The notes: generated by a model from the letters alone, not told the origin. A stretch of DNA of 64,000 nucleotides from CAKSFT01 sp045544615 (GCA_045544615.1 JAZPZI010000020.1:15652-79651), one strand, 5' to 3'; positions 25,862 through 34,020 are shown, counted from the stretch's first letter. Numbers and translations are program-made.

Positions 25862-27064
25862 TTACTTTACTATCTTTGCCGACTTAATCCTGATCTCTTT
25901 CTTCGGTGTTGATGCCTCACCCCAATCTGTTAGCTCAACTTCAACTTCAGCTAATGCTTCAACATTTTCCATACCCTTTATCACCGAACCAAAAGCCGCA
26001 TATGCGCCATCAAGGTGAGGTGCATCCTCAAGGCAGATAAAGAACTGACAGGATGCCGAGTTCGACATTTCACCTTTCGCCATCGAGATTACGCCCTTTT
26101 TATGTAAAAGTGTATTTTGTGTAAATCCGTTATCGGCAAACTCGCCTATTATCTTATACCCTGCATCTCCTGTTCCGTCACCATTCGGGTCACCGCCCTG
26201 TACAACAAAATCCTTTACAATTCTGTGGAATGTAAGTCCGTCATAGAAGCCCTTACCTACCAACTCCACAAAGTTTGCAACAGTCTGCGGTGCATATTCA
26301 GGGTAGAGTTCAACGGTAAACTGCTTTCCGTTCTCCATAGTAAACTCTACCTGCGGTTTTCCTTCCGGGATAATGTCATATAATTTCACATCTTTCATTT
26401 CTTCTGCTTCAATCTCTGCAAGCACATTTTTTGTGTATCGGTCGAGTCGGTTGATTATTGTAACCGCCTCTGCTCTTGTTCCGTTTTTGGCCGGATTGAA
26501 GTTGCCGAAATTATCACCCTTGATAAGTCCCGACTTGATGCAAACACCAACTATAATCTCCATGTCACCGCCGTAATTCGCAACAGTTGCCTCAACATCA
26601 TTAAAAGTTGCAGGCTCATTGTCAAATCCAAACACTGTTCTCAAACAGCAGTAGAGCAAATACGCCATTTCCCAGCGTTTTATCGGATAATCATAGTTTT
26701 CGCCTTCTAAAACTGCAGGTGATACCCCGTCAAACACAACCTGGTCATTAGGAACTATAGTGCCACTCTCCACGCCAAAGTTATAATATTTTGACGCCCA
26801 GTGTTTTCCGTCACCATGACCTTCAGGGTCTCCATCCAGATTTTCGCAAAGCGAAGCTATCAGCATCTTCAAAAACTCTGCTCTTGATACTGTGTTATTT
26901 GGCTTGAAGGTATTATCCTTGTAGCCGTTTACCATGTTATTCGAAACCGCATATTCAATCTCACTTTCCGCCCAATGCCCCGAAACATCGGTAAAGTTGT
27001 GTGCAAATGCCACAACCGGCATCATACTGAACACTAGCAAACATGCAATAAATCTTTTGAACAT
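25862..27064 (-). CDS. SLH-domain protein fused to cyclophilin-type peptidyl-prolyl isomerase
   Basis: 400 aa. Signal peptide (FKRFIACLLVFSMMPVVAFA), SLH repeats (FTDVSGHWAESEIEYAVSNNMVNGY ... TVSRAEFLKMLIA; second partial repeats to ~ residue 205), linker, then a cyclophilin domain from ~235: QFTVELYPEYAPQTVANFVELV, FHRIVKDFVVQGGDPNGDGTG, ISMAKGEMSNSASCQFFI. The catalytic arginine (FHRI), Gln of the QGGDP and FFI motifs are present. This would be a wall-anchored prolyl isomerase that folds exported proteins outside the membrane. Cell-surface foldases in Firmicutes are usually PrsA lipoproteins of the parvulin class, so this combination is notable. Confidence 0.9.
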   Translation of the reverse strand: MFKRFIACLLVFSMMPVVAFAHNFTDVSGHWAESEIEYAVSNNMVNGYKDNTFKPNNTVSRAEFLKMLIASLCENLDGDPEGHGDGKHWASKYYNFGVESGTIVPNDQVVFDGVSPAVLEGENYDYPIKRWEMAYLLYCCLRTVFGFDNEPATFNDVEATVANYGGDMEIIVGVCIKSGLIKGDNFGNFNPAKNGTRAEAVTIINRLDRYTKNVLAEIEAEEMKDVKLYDIIPEGKPQVEFTMENGKQFTVELYPEYAPQTVANFVELVGKGFYDGLTFHRIVKDFVVQGGDPNGDGTGDAGYKIIGEFADNGFTQNTLLHKKGVISMAKGEMSNSASCQFFICLEDAPHLDGAYAAFGSVIKGMENVEALAEVEVELTDWGEASTPKKEIRIKSAKIVK

Positions 27065-27145
27065 TTTTATGTACCTCTCTTTTTAGTATTATAAAATAAT
27101 TATATATTCTTTTTCAGGCTTTGTCAATATTCGACGTGCTTTCAA

Positions 27146-27174
27146 TTGACTTTTCGGCATATTTATGATATGAT
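27146..27174 (+). promoter_or_regulatory. Promoter of the GH29 gene
   Basis: TTGACT at 27146-27151 and TATGAT at 27169-27174 with 17-bp spacer, 35 bp before the start codon; divergent from the SLH-cyclophilin gene. Confidence 0.75.
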
Positions 27175-27209
27175 GTAATCAAATAATACTTAACTTTGGA
27201 GGCAGAGAT

Positions 27210-28442
27210 ATGGCCATACCACAACCGGCAAAATATATTGTAGAATTTGAAAAATTAGGATTTGGAATGTTTGTTCACTGGGGACTCTATTCACAACTCG
27301 GTCAGGGCGAGTGGACCTATAAGCTCCATAATCGTGATATGGCGGAGTATAAAAAATTAAAGGACACCTTTACGGCAGAGAATTTTGATGCCGAAAAATT
27401 AGTCCTTACCGCAAAAAACGCAGGTTGTAAATATATTAACCTGACAACCCGTCACCACGAGGGTTTTTCGCTCTATGATACATGTGGCTTAAACGATTTT
27501 GATGCACCGCACAGTCCTGCCGGCAGAGACCTTATAAAAGAGTTTGTTGATGCCTGTAACAAGCACGGAATCGTACCGTTTTTCTATCACACAACACTCG
27601 ACTGGTATAACCCCGACTTTAACGATAATTTTGACAAGTACCTCGAATATTTGAGAAAAAGCGTAGAAATCCTATGCACAAACTATGGAAAAATCGGCGG
27701 ATTGTGGTTTGACGGAAACTGGAGCAAGCCGGATGCTGACTGGAAAGAAGACGAGTTATATAACACAATCAGAAAGCATCAACCCGAAGCTATTATCGTA
27801 AATAATACAGGCCTCAAAGCAAGAGGTCAGGCAGGTCGTGCAGAGATTGATTCGGTTACCTTTGAACAAGGCAGACCGACACCAATGAACCGTGAGGGAA
27901 TGTCAAAATACCTCGCAGCCGAAATGTGCTTAACGGTTAACAACCATTGGGGCATCGGCAACTTCGACCTCGATTACAAATCACCAAAAGAACTGATCGA
28001 AACCCTTTGTCACTGCAGACGGGTAGGTGCGAATTTGCTTTTGAATATCGGGCCCGAGGCACAAGGCGGAATCGATCCGTATCAGGCAGAGCTTTTCAAG
28101 CTGATCGGCAGATGGATGGAACTCTACAGCGAAGCCATCTATAACGGAAAACCGTATCCTGCATACGGGCTTGGCAAGAACTTCATTTTAAAGGGCGATA
28201 ATGAGCTCTATCTGTTCTTCCACGATCTTGGTTTGAACGGCAACAAAAATGTAACCGCAACCAGCAACTACTATGGTGCATATGCCTTCAACAGGGTGGC
28301 TGACAAGGTAAAATCAATCGAATGGATGGATAACGGCGAAAGCCTCAACTTTACGCAAAAAGACGAAATGCTTACCGTTGAGGCGACAGGTTATTCGTAC
28401 GGCTTCTTCTCGTGTGTGAGAGTTGCCCGTGCAAAAATCTGA
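27210..28442 (+). CDS. Glycoside hydrolase family 29 alpha-L-fucosidase
   Basis: 410 aa without signal peptide, so cytoplasmic. GH29 barrel motifs: KLGFGMFVHWGLYSQLG, YINLTTRHHEGFSLYDT, FYHTTLDWYNPDF and GGLWFDGNWSKP, whose Asp is the expected catalytic nucleophile. ANLLLNIGPEAQGGI marks the barrel end and is followed by a short beta-domain. GH29 enzymes remove terminal alpha-linked fucose with retention, e.g. from mucin or host glycans. The C-terminal sandwich is abbreviated compared with classical ~450-500 aa enzymes. Start ATG has GGAGG seven to eight bases upstream. A small zinc-ribbon gene follows 36 bp downstream. Confidence 0.9.
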   Translation: MAIPQPAKYIVEFEKLGFGMFVHWGLYSQLGQGEWTYKLHNRDMAEYKKLKDTFTAENFDAEKLVLTAKNAGCKYINLTTRHHEGFSLYDTCGLNDFDAPHSPAGRDLIKEFVDACNKHGIVPFFYHTTLDWYNPDFNDNFDKYLEYLRKSVEILCTNYGKIGGLWFDGNWSKPDADWKEDELYNTIRKHQPEAIIVNNTGLKARGQAGRAEIDSVTFEQGRPTPMNREGMSKYLAAEMCLTVNNHWGIGNFDLDYKSPKELIETLCHCRRVGANLLLNIGPEAQGGIDPYQAELFKLIGRWMELYSEAIYNGKPYPAYGLGKNFILKGDNELYLFFHDLGLNGNKNVTATSNYYGAYAFNRVADKVKSIEWMDNGESLNFTQKDEMLTVEATGYSYGFFSCVRVARAKI

Positions 28443-28478
28443 AATATTTAAATAATTATTATATAAGGAGTGACTATT

Positions 28479-28865
28479 ATGGCAGATTTTGTTGATACTT
28501 TAAAAAAGGGCGCAGAAAAAACTATCGATGTAGCTGAAACAGTTACCAAAGCGGCAATCAAAAAGACCACCGAATCGGTAAATGCAATGAAGCTGAACTT
28601 CTCAATCAAGGAAGCGAACGACAACATCAATAAGCTTTATCGTGAGCTTGGCGAAATGCTTTTTGAAGAATTTGACCAGGGCTCGGAATTTGGCGGTGAG
28701 TATAAGGAAAAGTGTGAAAAAATCGTATCACTAAAGGACAGCATCGCTGAATTAAAGGTGCAGCTTGCCGAGCTCAAAAATCAGAAAATCTGTCCGTCAT
28801 GCGGAGCACATTCCGATAAAGACTCACAGTTTTGTTCAAGCTGCGGCAACAATATGGAAGACTGA
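28479..28865 (+). CDS. Small protein with helical region and C-terminal zinc ribbon
   Basis: 128 aa. An amphipathic helical region (~1-95, two long helices with heptad pattern: IKEANDNINKLYRELGEMLFEEF and CEKIVSLKDSIAELKVQLAELKNQ) precedes a zinc ribbon with CPSCGAHSDKDSQFCSSCG. Such proteins are common in Clostridia and of unknown function; the fold suggests an adaptor or membrane-surface protein. Start ATG at 28479 has AAGGAG eight bases upstream; the GTG at 28470 lies within that site. A terminator-like hairpin follows. Confidence 0.85.
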   Translation: MADFVDTLKKGAEKTIDVAETVTKAAIKKTTESVNAMKLNFSIKEANDNINKLYRELGEMLFEEFDQGSEFGGEYKEKCEKIVSLKDSIAELKVQLAELKNQKICPSCGAHSDKDSQFCSSCGNNMED

Positions 28866-28878
28866 TTTTCAAGCTTGG

Positions 28879-28925
28879 GAGTGTTTAAAAAGTCCATTGA
28901 CGTTTTTGAACACTCTCAGACCTTT
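28879..28925 (+). terminator. Terminator-like hairpin after the zinc-ribbon gene
   Basis: GAGTGTTTAAAAA pairs with TTTTTGAACACTC (one wobble) around an 11-base loop, with CCTTTTTA shortly after. It directly precedes the palindromic element at 28928. Confidence 0.7.
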
Positions 28926-28927
28926 TT

Positions 28928-29079
28928 AGGGGATAGGAAAAAGCTTTGGAATCAACAAACCGCGCCAAAGCTATAGCTTTGGGTTACCCGACGGCGTACA
29001 AAGGTACGCCGAGTGGCGAAGTTTGTTGATAGCAAGAAAAATCAATTTTTCTTGCGTTCCGCAAACTTTAACATCCCCT
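28928..29079. repeat. Palindrome-rich intergenic element (possible MITE or structured RNA)
   Basis: 152 bp bounded by AGGGGAT (28928-28934) and ATCCCCT (29073-29079). Inside are a 10-bp inverted repeat ATCAACAAAC/GTTTGTTGAT (28951-28960, 29021-29030) enclosing two perfect hairpins, CCAAAGCTATAGCTTTGG (28965-28982) and GGCGTAC-AAAG-GTACGCC (28993-29010), then an 11-bp stem GCAAGAAAAAT/ATTTTTCTTGC (29032-29055). No ORF. Its left end (TTTTTAGGGG..GGAAAAA..TTGG.AT.AA.AAAC) recurs at 63962-64000, so it is a dispersed family. Confidence 0.75.
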
Positions 29080-29111
29080 TGATTTTTTACATTAGAGAGG
29101 GCTAAAATCCA

Positions 29112-29723
29112 ATGGACTTTGTAGCAATAGATTTCGAGACGGCCACATCAAACCCACAAAGCATCTGCAGTATGGGAATATGTGTTGTAAAAGATAACCG
29201 AGTCACAGAAACACTCGAACTTCTGATAAAACCTCAACCGTTCGAATTCAACGAGTATAACATACGAATACACGGCATAACACCCGAGATGGTGTTCTGC
29301 AAACCCTGCTTTTCGGCATACTGGGAGCAGATAAAGCCGTACATAGAAGGCAACCTCATCGTTGCACATAACGCTTCATTCGACATCACGGCACTAAAGC
29401 GTGCACTGAACTATTCTGGGATAGAATACCCCGAATTTTCCACTCTTTGCACCGTTCAGCTCTCGAGAAAAGCATACCCCGACCTTCCGGGGCACAAGCT
29501 AAACGAGCTTGCCGAGGCATTCAACATTACATTCTCTCACCACAACGCCGAAGAGGATGCCTATGCCTGTGCAAAGGTGTTATTGCAGATTATAGATGAC
29601 TTTAAGATAGAAAAGCCCGAAGACTTCGAAGCCGTCTTTGGCATTGCACCCGGTGCTGTCTATCCCGGCTGTGATGATGAAAAGAAAGAAAAATCCAAGA
29701 AAAAGAAAAGGAGATGCTCGTAA
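29112..29723 (+). CDS. DnaQ-like 3'-5' exonuclease (DEDDh)
   Basis: 203 aa. Exonuclease motifs: Exo I FVAIDFETATSNP (D and E), Exo II NLIVAHNASFDITALKRAL, Exo III HHNAEEDAYACAKVL, so the DEDDh set is complete. The C-terminus has a Lys-rich tail (DDEKKEKSKKKKRR). Free-standing enzymes of this type trim 3' ends of DNA or RNA, or proofread; this one is distinct from the PolC-embedded proofreader. Its stop is one base before the ATG of the next gene, so the two are translated together. Confidence 0.9.
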   Translation: MDFVAIDFETATSNPQSICSMGICVVKDNRVTETLELLIKPQPFEFNEYNIRIHGITPEMVFCKPCFSAYWEQIKPYIEGNLIVAHNASFDITALKRALNYSGIEYPEFSTLCTVQLSRKAYPDLPGHKLNELAEAFNITFSHHNAEEDAYACAKVLLQIIDDFKIEKPEDFEAVFGIAPGAVYPGCDDEKKEKSKKKKRRCS

Positions 29724-29724
29724 T

Positions 29725-30546
29725 ATGCGTGTTGTAGCATTTGTCGGTGCAAGCGGTACCGGAAAAAGCTTTCGTGCCATCACTATAGCCAAGCAAAACG
29801 GCATTGAGGCGATAATCGACGACGGCCTGTTGATTGCGGAAAACACCGTAATTGCAGGCATTTCAGCAAAAAGCGAGCCTACCCGTATCGCATCAATAAG
29901 AAGAGCTATCTTTACCGATGCATCGCACAGAGCGGCAGTAAAGTCAGCAATAGAAAAGCACGAAATCAGCTCGATTATGATTCTCGGCACATCGGTTGCC
30001 ATGACCGAGCGAATTGCATCGGCACTCGATTTGCCCGAAATCTCAAAGACTATATTTATAGAAGATGTTGCAACTCCCGAAGAAATTGCACTTGCTTTAG
30101 AAGTCCGAAGCACACAAGGTCAACACGTAATCCCCGTCCCGACCTTCCGCATAAAGAAATATTTTTCGGGATATTTCCTGCATCCGCTTCGGTTTTTCCA
30201 GAAAAACCTCAGCGAAAAGACAATCTATGACGAGGACGAAAAATCGATTGTACGTCCTACCTTCAGCTATATGGGACAGTATACAATCTCGGATAGTGTC
30301 CTGATCAAAATGGCAATCCACGAGGCAAGCAAGGTTGAGCATGTTGTGAAGGTGCTAAGGATAAACACAAGAACCACACCGCACGGTGCGCACATTGATA
30401 TGACTGTTGCGGTAGATTTCGGTATCCCAATCCCGCCAATCTGCCGAAAAATCCAGAAGCAGGTTTCGGAAAACCTGCAGGAATACACCTCGATAAACAT
30501 CGGCAAGGTGAATATTTTAGTAAAAACGGTAGTAAAAAACCCTTAA
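29725..30546 (+). CDS. P-loop NTPase fused to an Asp23/Gls24 domain
   Basis: 273 aa. Start ATG at 29725 has AAGGAG ten bases upstream; the frame is open further 5' but inside the exonuclease gene. N-terminal P-loop at VVAFVGASGTGKS (residues 2-14), central region of a small nucleotide kinase-like fold (IMILGTSVAMTERIA), and from ~ residue 185 a C-terminal domain like Asp23/Gls24: YTISDSVLIKMAIHEASKV, DMTVAVDFGIPIPPICRKIQKQV, NIGKVNILVKTVV. Asp23 proteins are envelope-stress or membrane-associated scaffolds in Firmicutes. A Walker B motif is not obvious. Function unknown; the tight pairing with an exonuclease gene is intriguing. Confidence 0.82.
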   Translation: MRVVAFVGASGTGKSFRAITIAKQNGIEAIIDDGLLIAENTVIAGISAKSEPTRIASIRRAIFTDASHRAAVKSAIEKHEISSIMILGTSVAMTERIASALDLPEISKTIFIEDVATPEEIALALEVRSTQGQHVIPVPTFRIKKYFSGYFLHPLRFFQKNLSEKTIYDEDEKSIVRPTFSYMGQYTISDSVLIKMAIHEASKVEHVVKVLRINTRTTPHGAHIDMTVAVDFGIPIPPICRKIQKQVSENLQEYTSINIGKVNILVKTVVKNP

Positions 30547-30644
30547 TGATATTTGGTATATTGGTCATACTTTTGGATTTCGAAAAAGGCGTTCTACCGC
30601 AAGCAAACTCTAAAACCCTATTTTGAAACACACACTTGAACATT

Positions 30645-30686
30645 AAAAAGCGAGAAAACCATAAGGTTTTCCCGCTTTTATTTTTT
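30645..30686. terminator. Bidirectional terminator between the P-loop gene and yebC
   Basis: AAAAGCGAGAAAACC / GGTTTTCCCGCTTTT (one mismatch) with T-rich ends on both strands, between two convergent genes. Confidence 0.88.
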
Positions 30687-30693
30687 ATCTGAC

Positions 30694-31428
30694 TTATTCC
30701 ATGTCTTCCGGCATATCCCAGTTATGATATACATTCTGAACATCGTCGTTATCTTCCATGTTCTCGAGCATTCTTGACATCTGCTGGATCTGCTTTTCAT
30801 CGGTCAGGGTAACCATAGTCTGCGGTACCATGCTGATTTCGGCAGAAGCCAATGTGTAGCTTGCCTCCAAAGCATCACGAACAATATGGAAGTCTTCAGG
30901 TGTTGTTGTGATTTCGTAGTAATCATCACTTACTTCGATATCCTCTGCACCTGCATCGAGTGCCGCCATAGTAATTTCGTCCTCGTCGATTTCGTCGTTT
31001 TCGATTACAATAACACCCTTTTTGTCGAACATAAATCCTACACAGCCAGTCTGTCCCATATTGCCTCCGAACTTGTCGAAGTAATGACGAACATCCGCTG
31101 CGGTACGGTTTCTGTTGTCGGTCAGAGTCTCAACAATAACTGCAACACCGTTCGGGCCGTAGCCTTCGTATGTGATGTTTTCGTAGTTGTCGCCCTCTGT
31201 GCTACCTGCCGCCTTTTTAATTGTACGGCTTATATTATCATTCGGCATATTTGCCGCTCTTCCCTTTGCAATCGCATCCTTAAGACTTGAGTTGTTATCA
31301 GGGTCAGGGCCGCCTGCCTTAACTGCAACGATAATTTCTCTTGCTATCTTTGTAAAAATCTTTGCTCTCTGAGCATCATTGGCACCCTTTTTTCTTTTAA
31401 TGGTGCTCCATTTTGAATGTCCTGACAT
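30694..31428 (-). CDS. yebC: YebC/PmpR family transcriptional/translational regulator
   Basis: 244 aa. It begins MSGHSKWSTIKRKKGANDAQR, the invariant N-terminus of the family, and contains GGPDPDNNSSLKDAIAKGRAANMPNDNI and GYGPNGVAVIVETLTDNRNRTAADVRHYF. Family members bind DNA as regulators in some bacteria, and have recently been shown to help ribosomes through proline-rich or other difficult sequences. Start ATG has GGGAGAG upstream. It lies 14 bp after jag and may be transcribed with it. Confidence 0.96.
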   Translation of the reverse strand: MSGHSKWSTIKRKKGANDAQRAKIFTKIAREIIVAVKAGGPDPDNNSSLKDAIAKGRAANMPNDNISRTIKKAAGSTEGDNYENITYEGYGPNGVAVIVETLTDNRNRTAADVRHYFDKFGGNMGQTGCVGFMFDKKGVIVIENDEIDEDEITMAALDAGAEDIEVSDDYYEITTTPEDFHIVRDALEASYTLASAEISMVPQTMVTLTDEKQIQQMSRMLENMEDNDDVQNVYHNWDMPEDME

Positions 31429-31441
31429 TCTGTTCTCTCCC

Positions 31442-32173
31442 TTAATCTAAAATTTCTTCTGATTCTTCTGCCTGAATGTAGCTCTCAAAATCCGAGTGCT
31501 TTATAGCGGGCTTTTTAGGATAGTGTCTTGTTGTGTGCTTTGGCTCGATTACAACCTTTCTGTATGGGTCTTCACCAACAGATCTTGTTGTAACATCTTC
31601 GTTTGCCTGAAGGTTTGAGTGAATGATTCTTCTCTCATACGGATTCATTGGCTCCAAAGTATGTCTTTTGCCTGTTCTTGCAACCTTTGCAGCAAGACGG
31701 TTTGACAGAGCAACAAGCGCATTGTAACGCTTTTCTCTGTAATTTTCAGCATCAATAATAACCTTGATGTATCTTTCAGATTCCTTGTTCACAACCAAAG
31801 ATGTAAGATACTGCAAGCTATCTAATGTATCGCCTCTTTTTCCAATTATGATACCGAGGTTTTCACCCTCAAGCTCGATGTTGATATCGCCTTCATCATT
31901 CATTTCAGCAGTGATTTCAACATCCAACTGCATATTTTCCAATACACCCTTCAAAAAGAGCTTTGCAATAGAAACTTCAGGGTCGGTAAGTTCTGCAACA
32001 ACAGTTGCCTCCTTTGAACCGAGTCCCAAAAATCCCTTTGAACCCTCTTCTGTAACTTCAAATCTAACTTCGTCTTCGCCTACTCCAAGCTCTGCTAATG
32101 CCAAAGCTTTAGCTTCCTCAACGCTTTTTGCCTTTTTTTCTATTTTTCTCAGGAACTTTAACAACGAAATCAT
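31442..32173 (-). CDS. jag: RNA-binding protein Jag/KhpB (EloR)
   Basis: About 243 aa. Jag_N domain at the N-terminus (KKAKSVEEAKALALAELG), then KH domain (IEMEG-type with LGIIIGKRGDTLDSLQYLTSLVV) and R3H domain at the C-terminus (EPMNPYERRIIHSNLQ). It pairs with KhpA (5154-5381) as an RNA-binding heterodimer affecting cell elongation. The start is uncertain: ATG at 32173 directly abuts the GGAGG, whereas TTG at 32164 has a 9-base spacing. With either, the gene begins inside the last ~50 bp of yidC, overlapping in another frame. Confidence 0.92.
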   Translation of the reverse strand: MISLLKFLRKIEKKAKSVEEAKALALAELGVGEDEVRFEVTEEGSKGFLGLGSKEATVVAELTDPEVSIAKLFLKGVLENMQLDVEITAEMNDEGDINIELEGENLGIIIGKRGDTLDSLQYLTSLVVNKESERYIKVIIDAENYREKRYNALVALSNRLAAKVARTGKRHTLEPMNPYERRIIHSNLQANEDVTTRSVGEDPYRKVVIEPKHTTRHYPKKPAIKHSDFESYIQAEESEEILD

Positions 32174-33044
32174 CCTCCTTTTCCTTGAAATAAACATTCA
32201 TAAATACCTGCTGTGCCAACTGGAATACATTAGCTGCAATCCAGTAGATGCCCAATCCGCCCGGAAGTGTAAATGCAAAGAATCCGGTGAGAAGCGGCAT
32301 CATTGTGTTCATACTCTTTGACATCTGCTGTGCAGAATCGTTACCCTGCGGTTGTGTAGCTGTCTTCTGGTTATGCCAGAGCGAGAGCCATGTTGTAAAC
32401 ATTGCAAGAATCGGTATCAACAAGAGTGCGATTGTTGCAATATCCGAAAAATTACCCTTCAAAAGTGGGCTCAATGCCACGCTTGGATTCTTTGAAAGAT
32501 CGAGTCCGAAAAAGTCGAAGTTGAATGACCACTCGGCAATTCCAAGTCTTTCACACCATGTTGCAAGCTGAATCTGCCCGTTTTTGATAACCTGGTCTAC
32601 GGTCATTGCGATATTTTCACCCTGTGCCTTTAAAGTATCGATGATTGTACCCACCTTATCGATGTTCGCCTGCTGGGTAAAGTCGATTCCCATAAGGTAC
32701 TTAAGCGGTGACTGAATAACACGGTATAACCCGATAAGAATCGGGAACTGAATAAGCATTGGAAGGCATCCGCCCATCATGCTTACATTGTTTTCCTTGT
32801 AGAGTTTCATGGTTTCCATCTGGAGCTTTTCTTTGTCATTTGCATACTTTCTCTGCAGCTCCATCAAAACCGGCTGTAGCTTTTGTTGCTTTCTCATAGC
32901 CTTTTGAGATTTGATATTGAGTGGCAACAAAATCAGCTTTACGATAATTGTAAAGATTATAATTGCCCATCCGTAGTTCTGGACAAGATTGTAAATCTGC
33001 TCGATAATGAACCCAAGCGGACGGTAAATCAAATATTCAAACAT
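32118..33044 (-). CDS. yidC: Membrane protein insertase YidC
   Basis: 308 aa, the short Gram-positive form. Five membrane segments with 60KD_IMP signatures: YGWAIIIFTIIVKLILLPLNIKSQKAM, LPMLIQFPILIGLYRVI and GFFAFTLPGGLGIYWIAANVFQLAQQ. The arginine-free groove residue in the first core helix cannot be judged precisely; a basic C-terminal tail (KNRKKGKKR) that contacts ribosomes is present. It inserts membrane proteins alone or with Sec. No lipobox is visible, unlike many SpoIIIJ/YidC proteins. It precedes jag and follows yidD, the standard order. Confidence 0.95.
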   Translation of the reverse strand: MFEYLIYRPLGFIIEQIYNLVQNYGWAIIIFTIIVKLILLPLNIKSQKAMRKQQKLQPVLMELQRKYANDKEKLQMETMKLYKENNVSMMGGCLPMLIQFPILIGLYRVIQSPLKYLMGIDFTQQANIDKVGTIIDTLKAQGENIAMTVDQVIKNGQIQLATWCERLGIAEWSFNFDFFGLDLSKNPSVALSPLLKGNFSDIATIALLLIPILAMFTTWLSLWHNQKTATQPQGNDSAQQMSKSMNTMMPLLTGFFAFTLPGGLGIYWIAANVFQLAQQVFMNVYFKEKEDDFVVKVPEKNRKKGKKR

Positions 33045-33068
33045 TCTGCTATCCTTTCTCTTCTGAAT

Positions 33069-33281
33069 TTATTTGAGCGGATCATATCCGCCCTTGCAAA
33101 ACGGCTGGCACCGCATAATCCGCCATGCCGCCTTTCCCGTACCCTTGATAACTCCGTACTTTTCCAAAGCCTCTATTGCATACTCCGAGCATGATGGATA
33201 AAATCTGCAACAGGGAGTTCCTTTTAAGGGGGAAATATTCTTTTGGTAAAATCTTACTGTCTTAATCAGTATTTTTTTCAT
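33069..33281 (-). CDS. yidD: Membrane protein insertion efficiency factor YidD
   Basis: 70 aa with the conserved core YQKNISPLKGTPCCRFYPSCSEYAIEALEKYG and RIMRCQPFCKGGYDP. YidD is an amphipathic inner-membrane-associated protein that aids YidC insertion. Start ATG with GGTAG upstream. Between rnpA and yidC as usual. Confidence 0.96.
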   Translation of the reverse strand: MKKILIKTVRFYQKNISPLKGTPCCRFYPSCSEYAIEALEKYGVIKGTGKAAWRIMRCQPFCKGGYDPLK

Positions 33282-33319
33282 ATTCTACCCTCATTTATAC
33301 TGTGTTTTGGCGGTTTTTC

Positions 33320-33652
33320 CTAAAATACCGAGAGTTTTTTCATGGCATACTCCATATCGGAAAGTATGTGCGAAAGCTTTTTGCCAACCGCCGCACTCCT
33401 TACCACAACCACAAAATCATAGCCCTTTGGAATCTGTGTTTCAGCCAACCTGAAGCTTTCACGCACCAGGCGCTTTGCGCGGTTCCTTGCAACAGCCTTC
33501 CCTACGCTTTTTCCCACAGTTATTCCGAGTCGGTTTTCGTTTTTGCGGTTTTTCATGCAGTATAGAACTATATTTTTGCAAACACAGCTCTTTCCCCGGT
33601 AATAAAGCCTTCTGAAATCCTTATTAAGCTTTAAAGTTTTCGTATCTTTCAT
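33320..33652 (-). CDS. rnpA: Ribonuclease P protein component
   Basis: 110 aa. RNase P protein motifs: LNKDFRRLYYRGKSCVCKNIVLY and GITVGKSVGKAVARNRAKRLVRESFRL with the RNR basic helix. It supports the catalytic RNA in removing 5' leaders from pre-tRNAs. Start ATG at 33652 (DTKTLKLNKDFRR follows) is preferred over the upstream frame extension, which has non-family sequence. rpmH lies 90 bp upstream on the same strand. Confidence 0.95.
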   Translation of the reverse strand: MKDTKTLKLNKDFRRLYYRGKSCVCKNIVLYCMKNRKNENRLGITVGKSVGKAVARNRAKRLVRESFRLAETQIPKGYDFVVVVRSAAVGKKLSHILSDMEYAMKKLSVF

Positions 33653-33742
33653 CTTACCGCCCCAAAAAATATGTAACACCTATAAATGTAAAAAAGGCAA
33701 AAAGCATAAGGCATATCCGCCTAATTACTTCTCGCCTCAATG

Positions 33743-33877
33743 TTATGCTGACAGCTTCTTTCTGCCCTTTCTTCTTCTGTTTGCTAAAACTTTTCTACCC
33801 GAAGCAGTGCTCATTCTCTTTCTGAATCCATGCTCTTTCTTTCTCTGACGCTTCTTTGGCTGGTATGTTCTTAACAT
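33743..33877 (-). CDS. rpmH: 50S ribosomal protein L34
   Basis: 44 aa, full length. It begins LRTYQPKKRQRKKEHGFRKR after the Met and ends with NRRRKGRKKLSA, as in all L34 proteins. Start ATG at 33877 has AAGGAGG seven bases upstream. It has a strong consensus promoter and heads the rpmH-rnpA-yidD-yidC-jag operon. In most Firmicutes dnaA and oriC lie directly upstream; here hslO is found instead. Confidence 0.97.
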   Translation of the reverse strand: MLRTYQPKKRQRKKEHGFRKRMSTASGRKVLANRRRKGRKKLSA

Positions 33878-33939
33878 GACTGCACCTCCTTAAACCAAAA
33901 ATATCTGTTCGCTAATTTAAAAAATTAGACATCGCTCAT

Positions 33940-33968
33940 ATTATACTCGCTTTTATCCCGTTTGTCAA
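33940..33968 (-). promoter_or_regulatory. Consensus promoter of rpmH operon
   Basis: On the minus strand TTGACA (33963-33968), 17-bp spacer, TATAAT (33940-33945). Downstream, the 5' leader contains CTAATTT-AAA-AAATTAG (33912-33928). Confidence 0.92.
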
Positions 33969-34020
33969 GCATTTATTTCTAATTTTTTGCTTATTTTTTA
34001 AAAATGGAGATTTATTCTCC

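Noticed and set aside
28470..28865. GTG start at 28470 for the zinc-ribbon protein
   Set aside because: The GTG is part of the AAGGAGTG ribosome site of the ATG at 28479.
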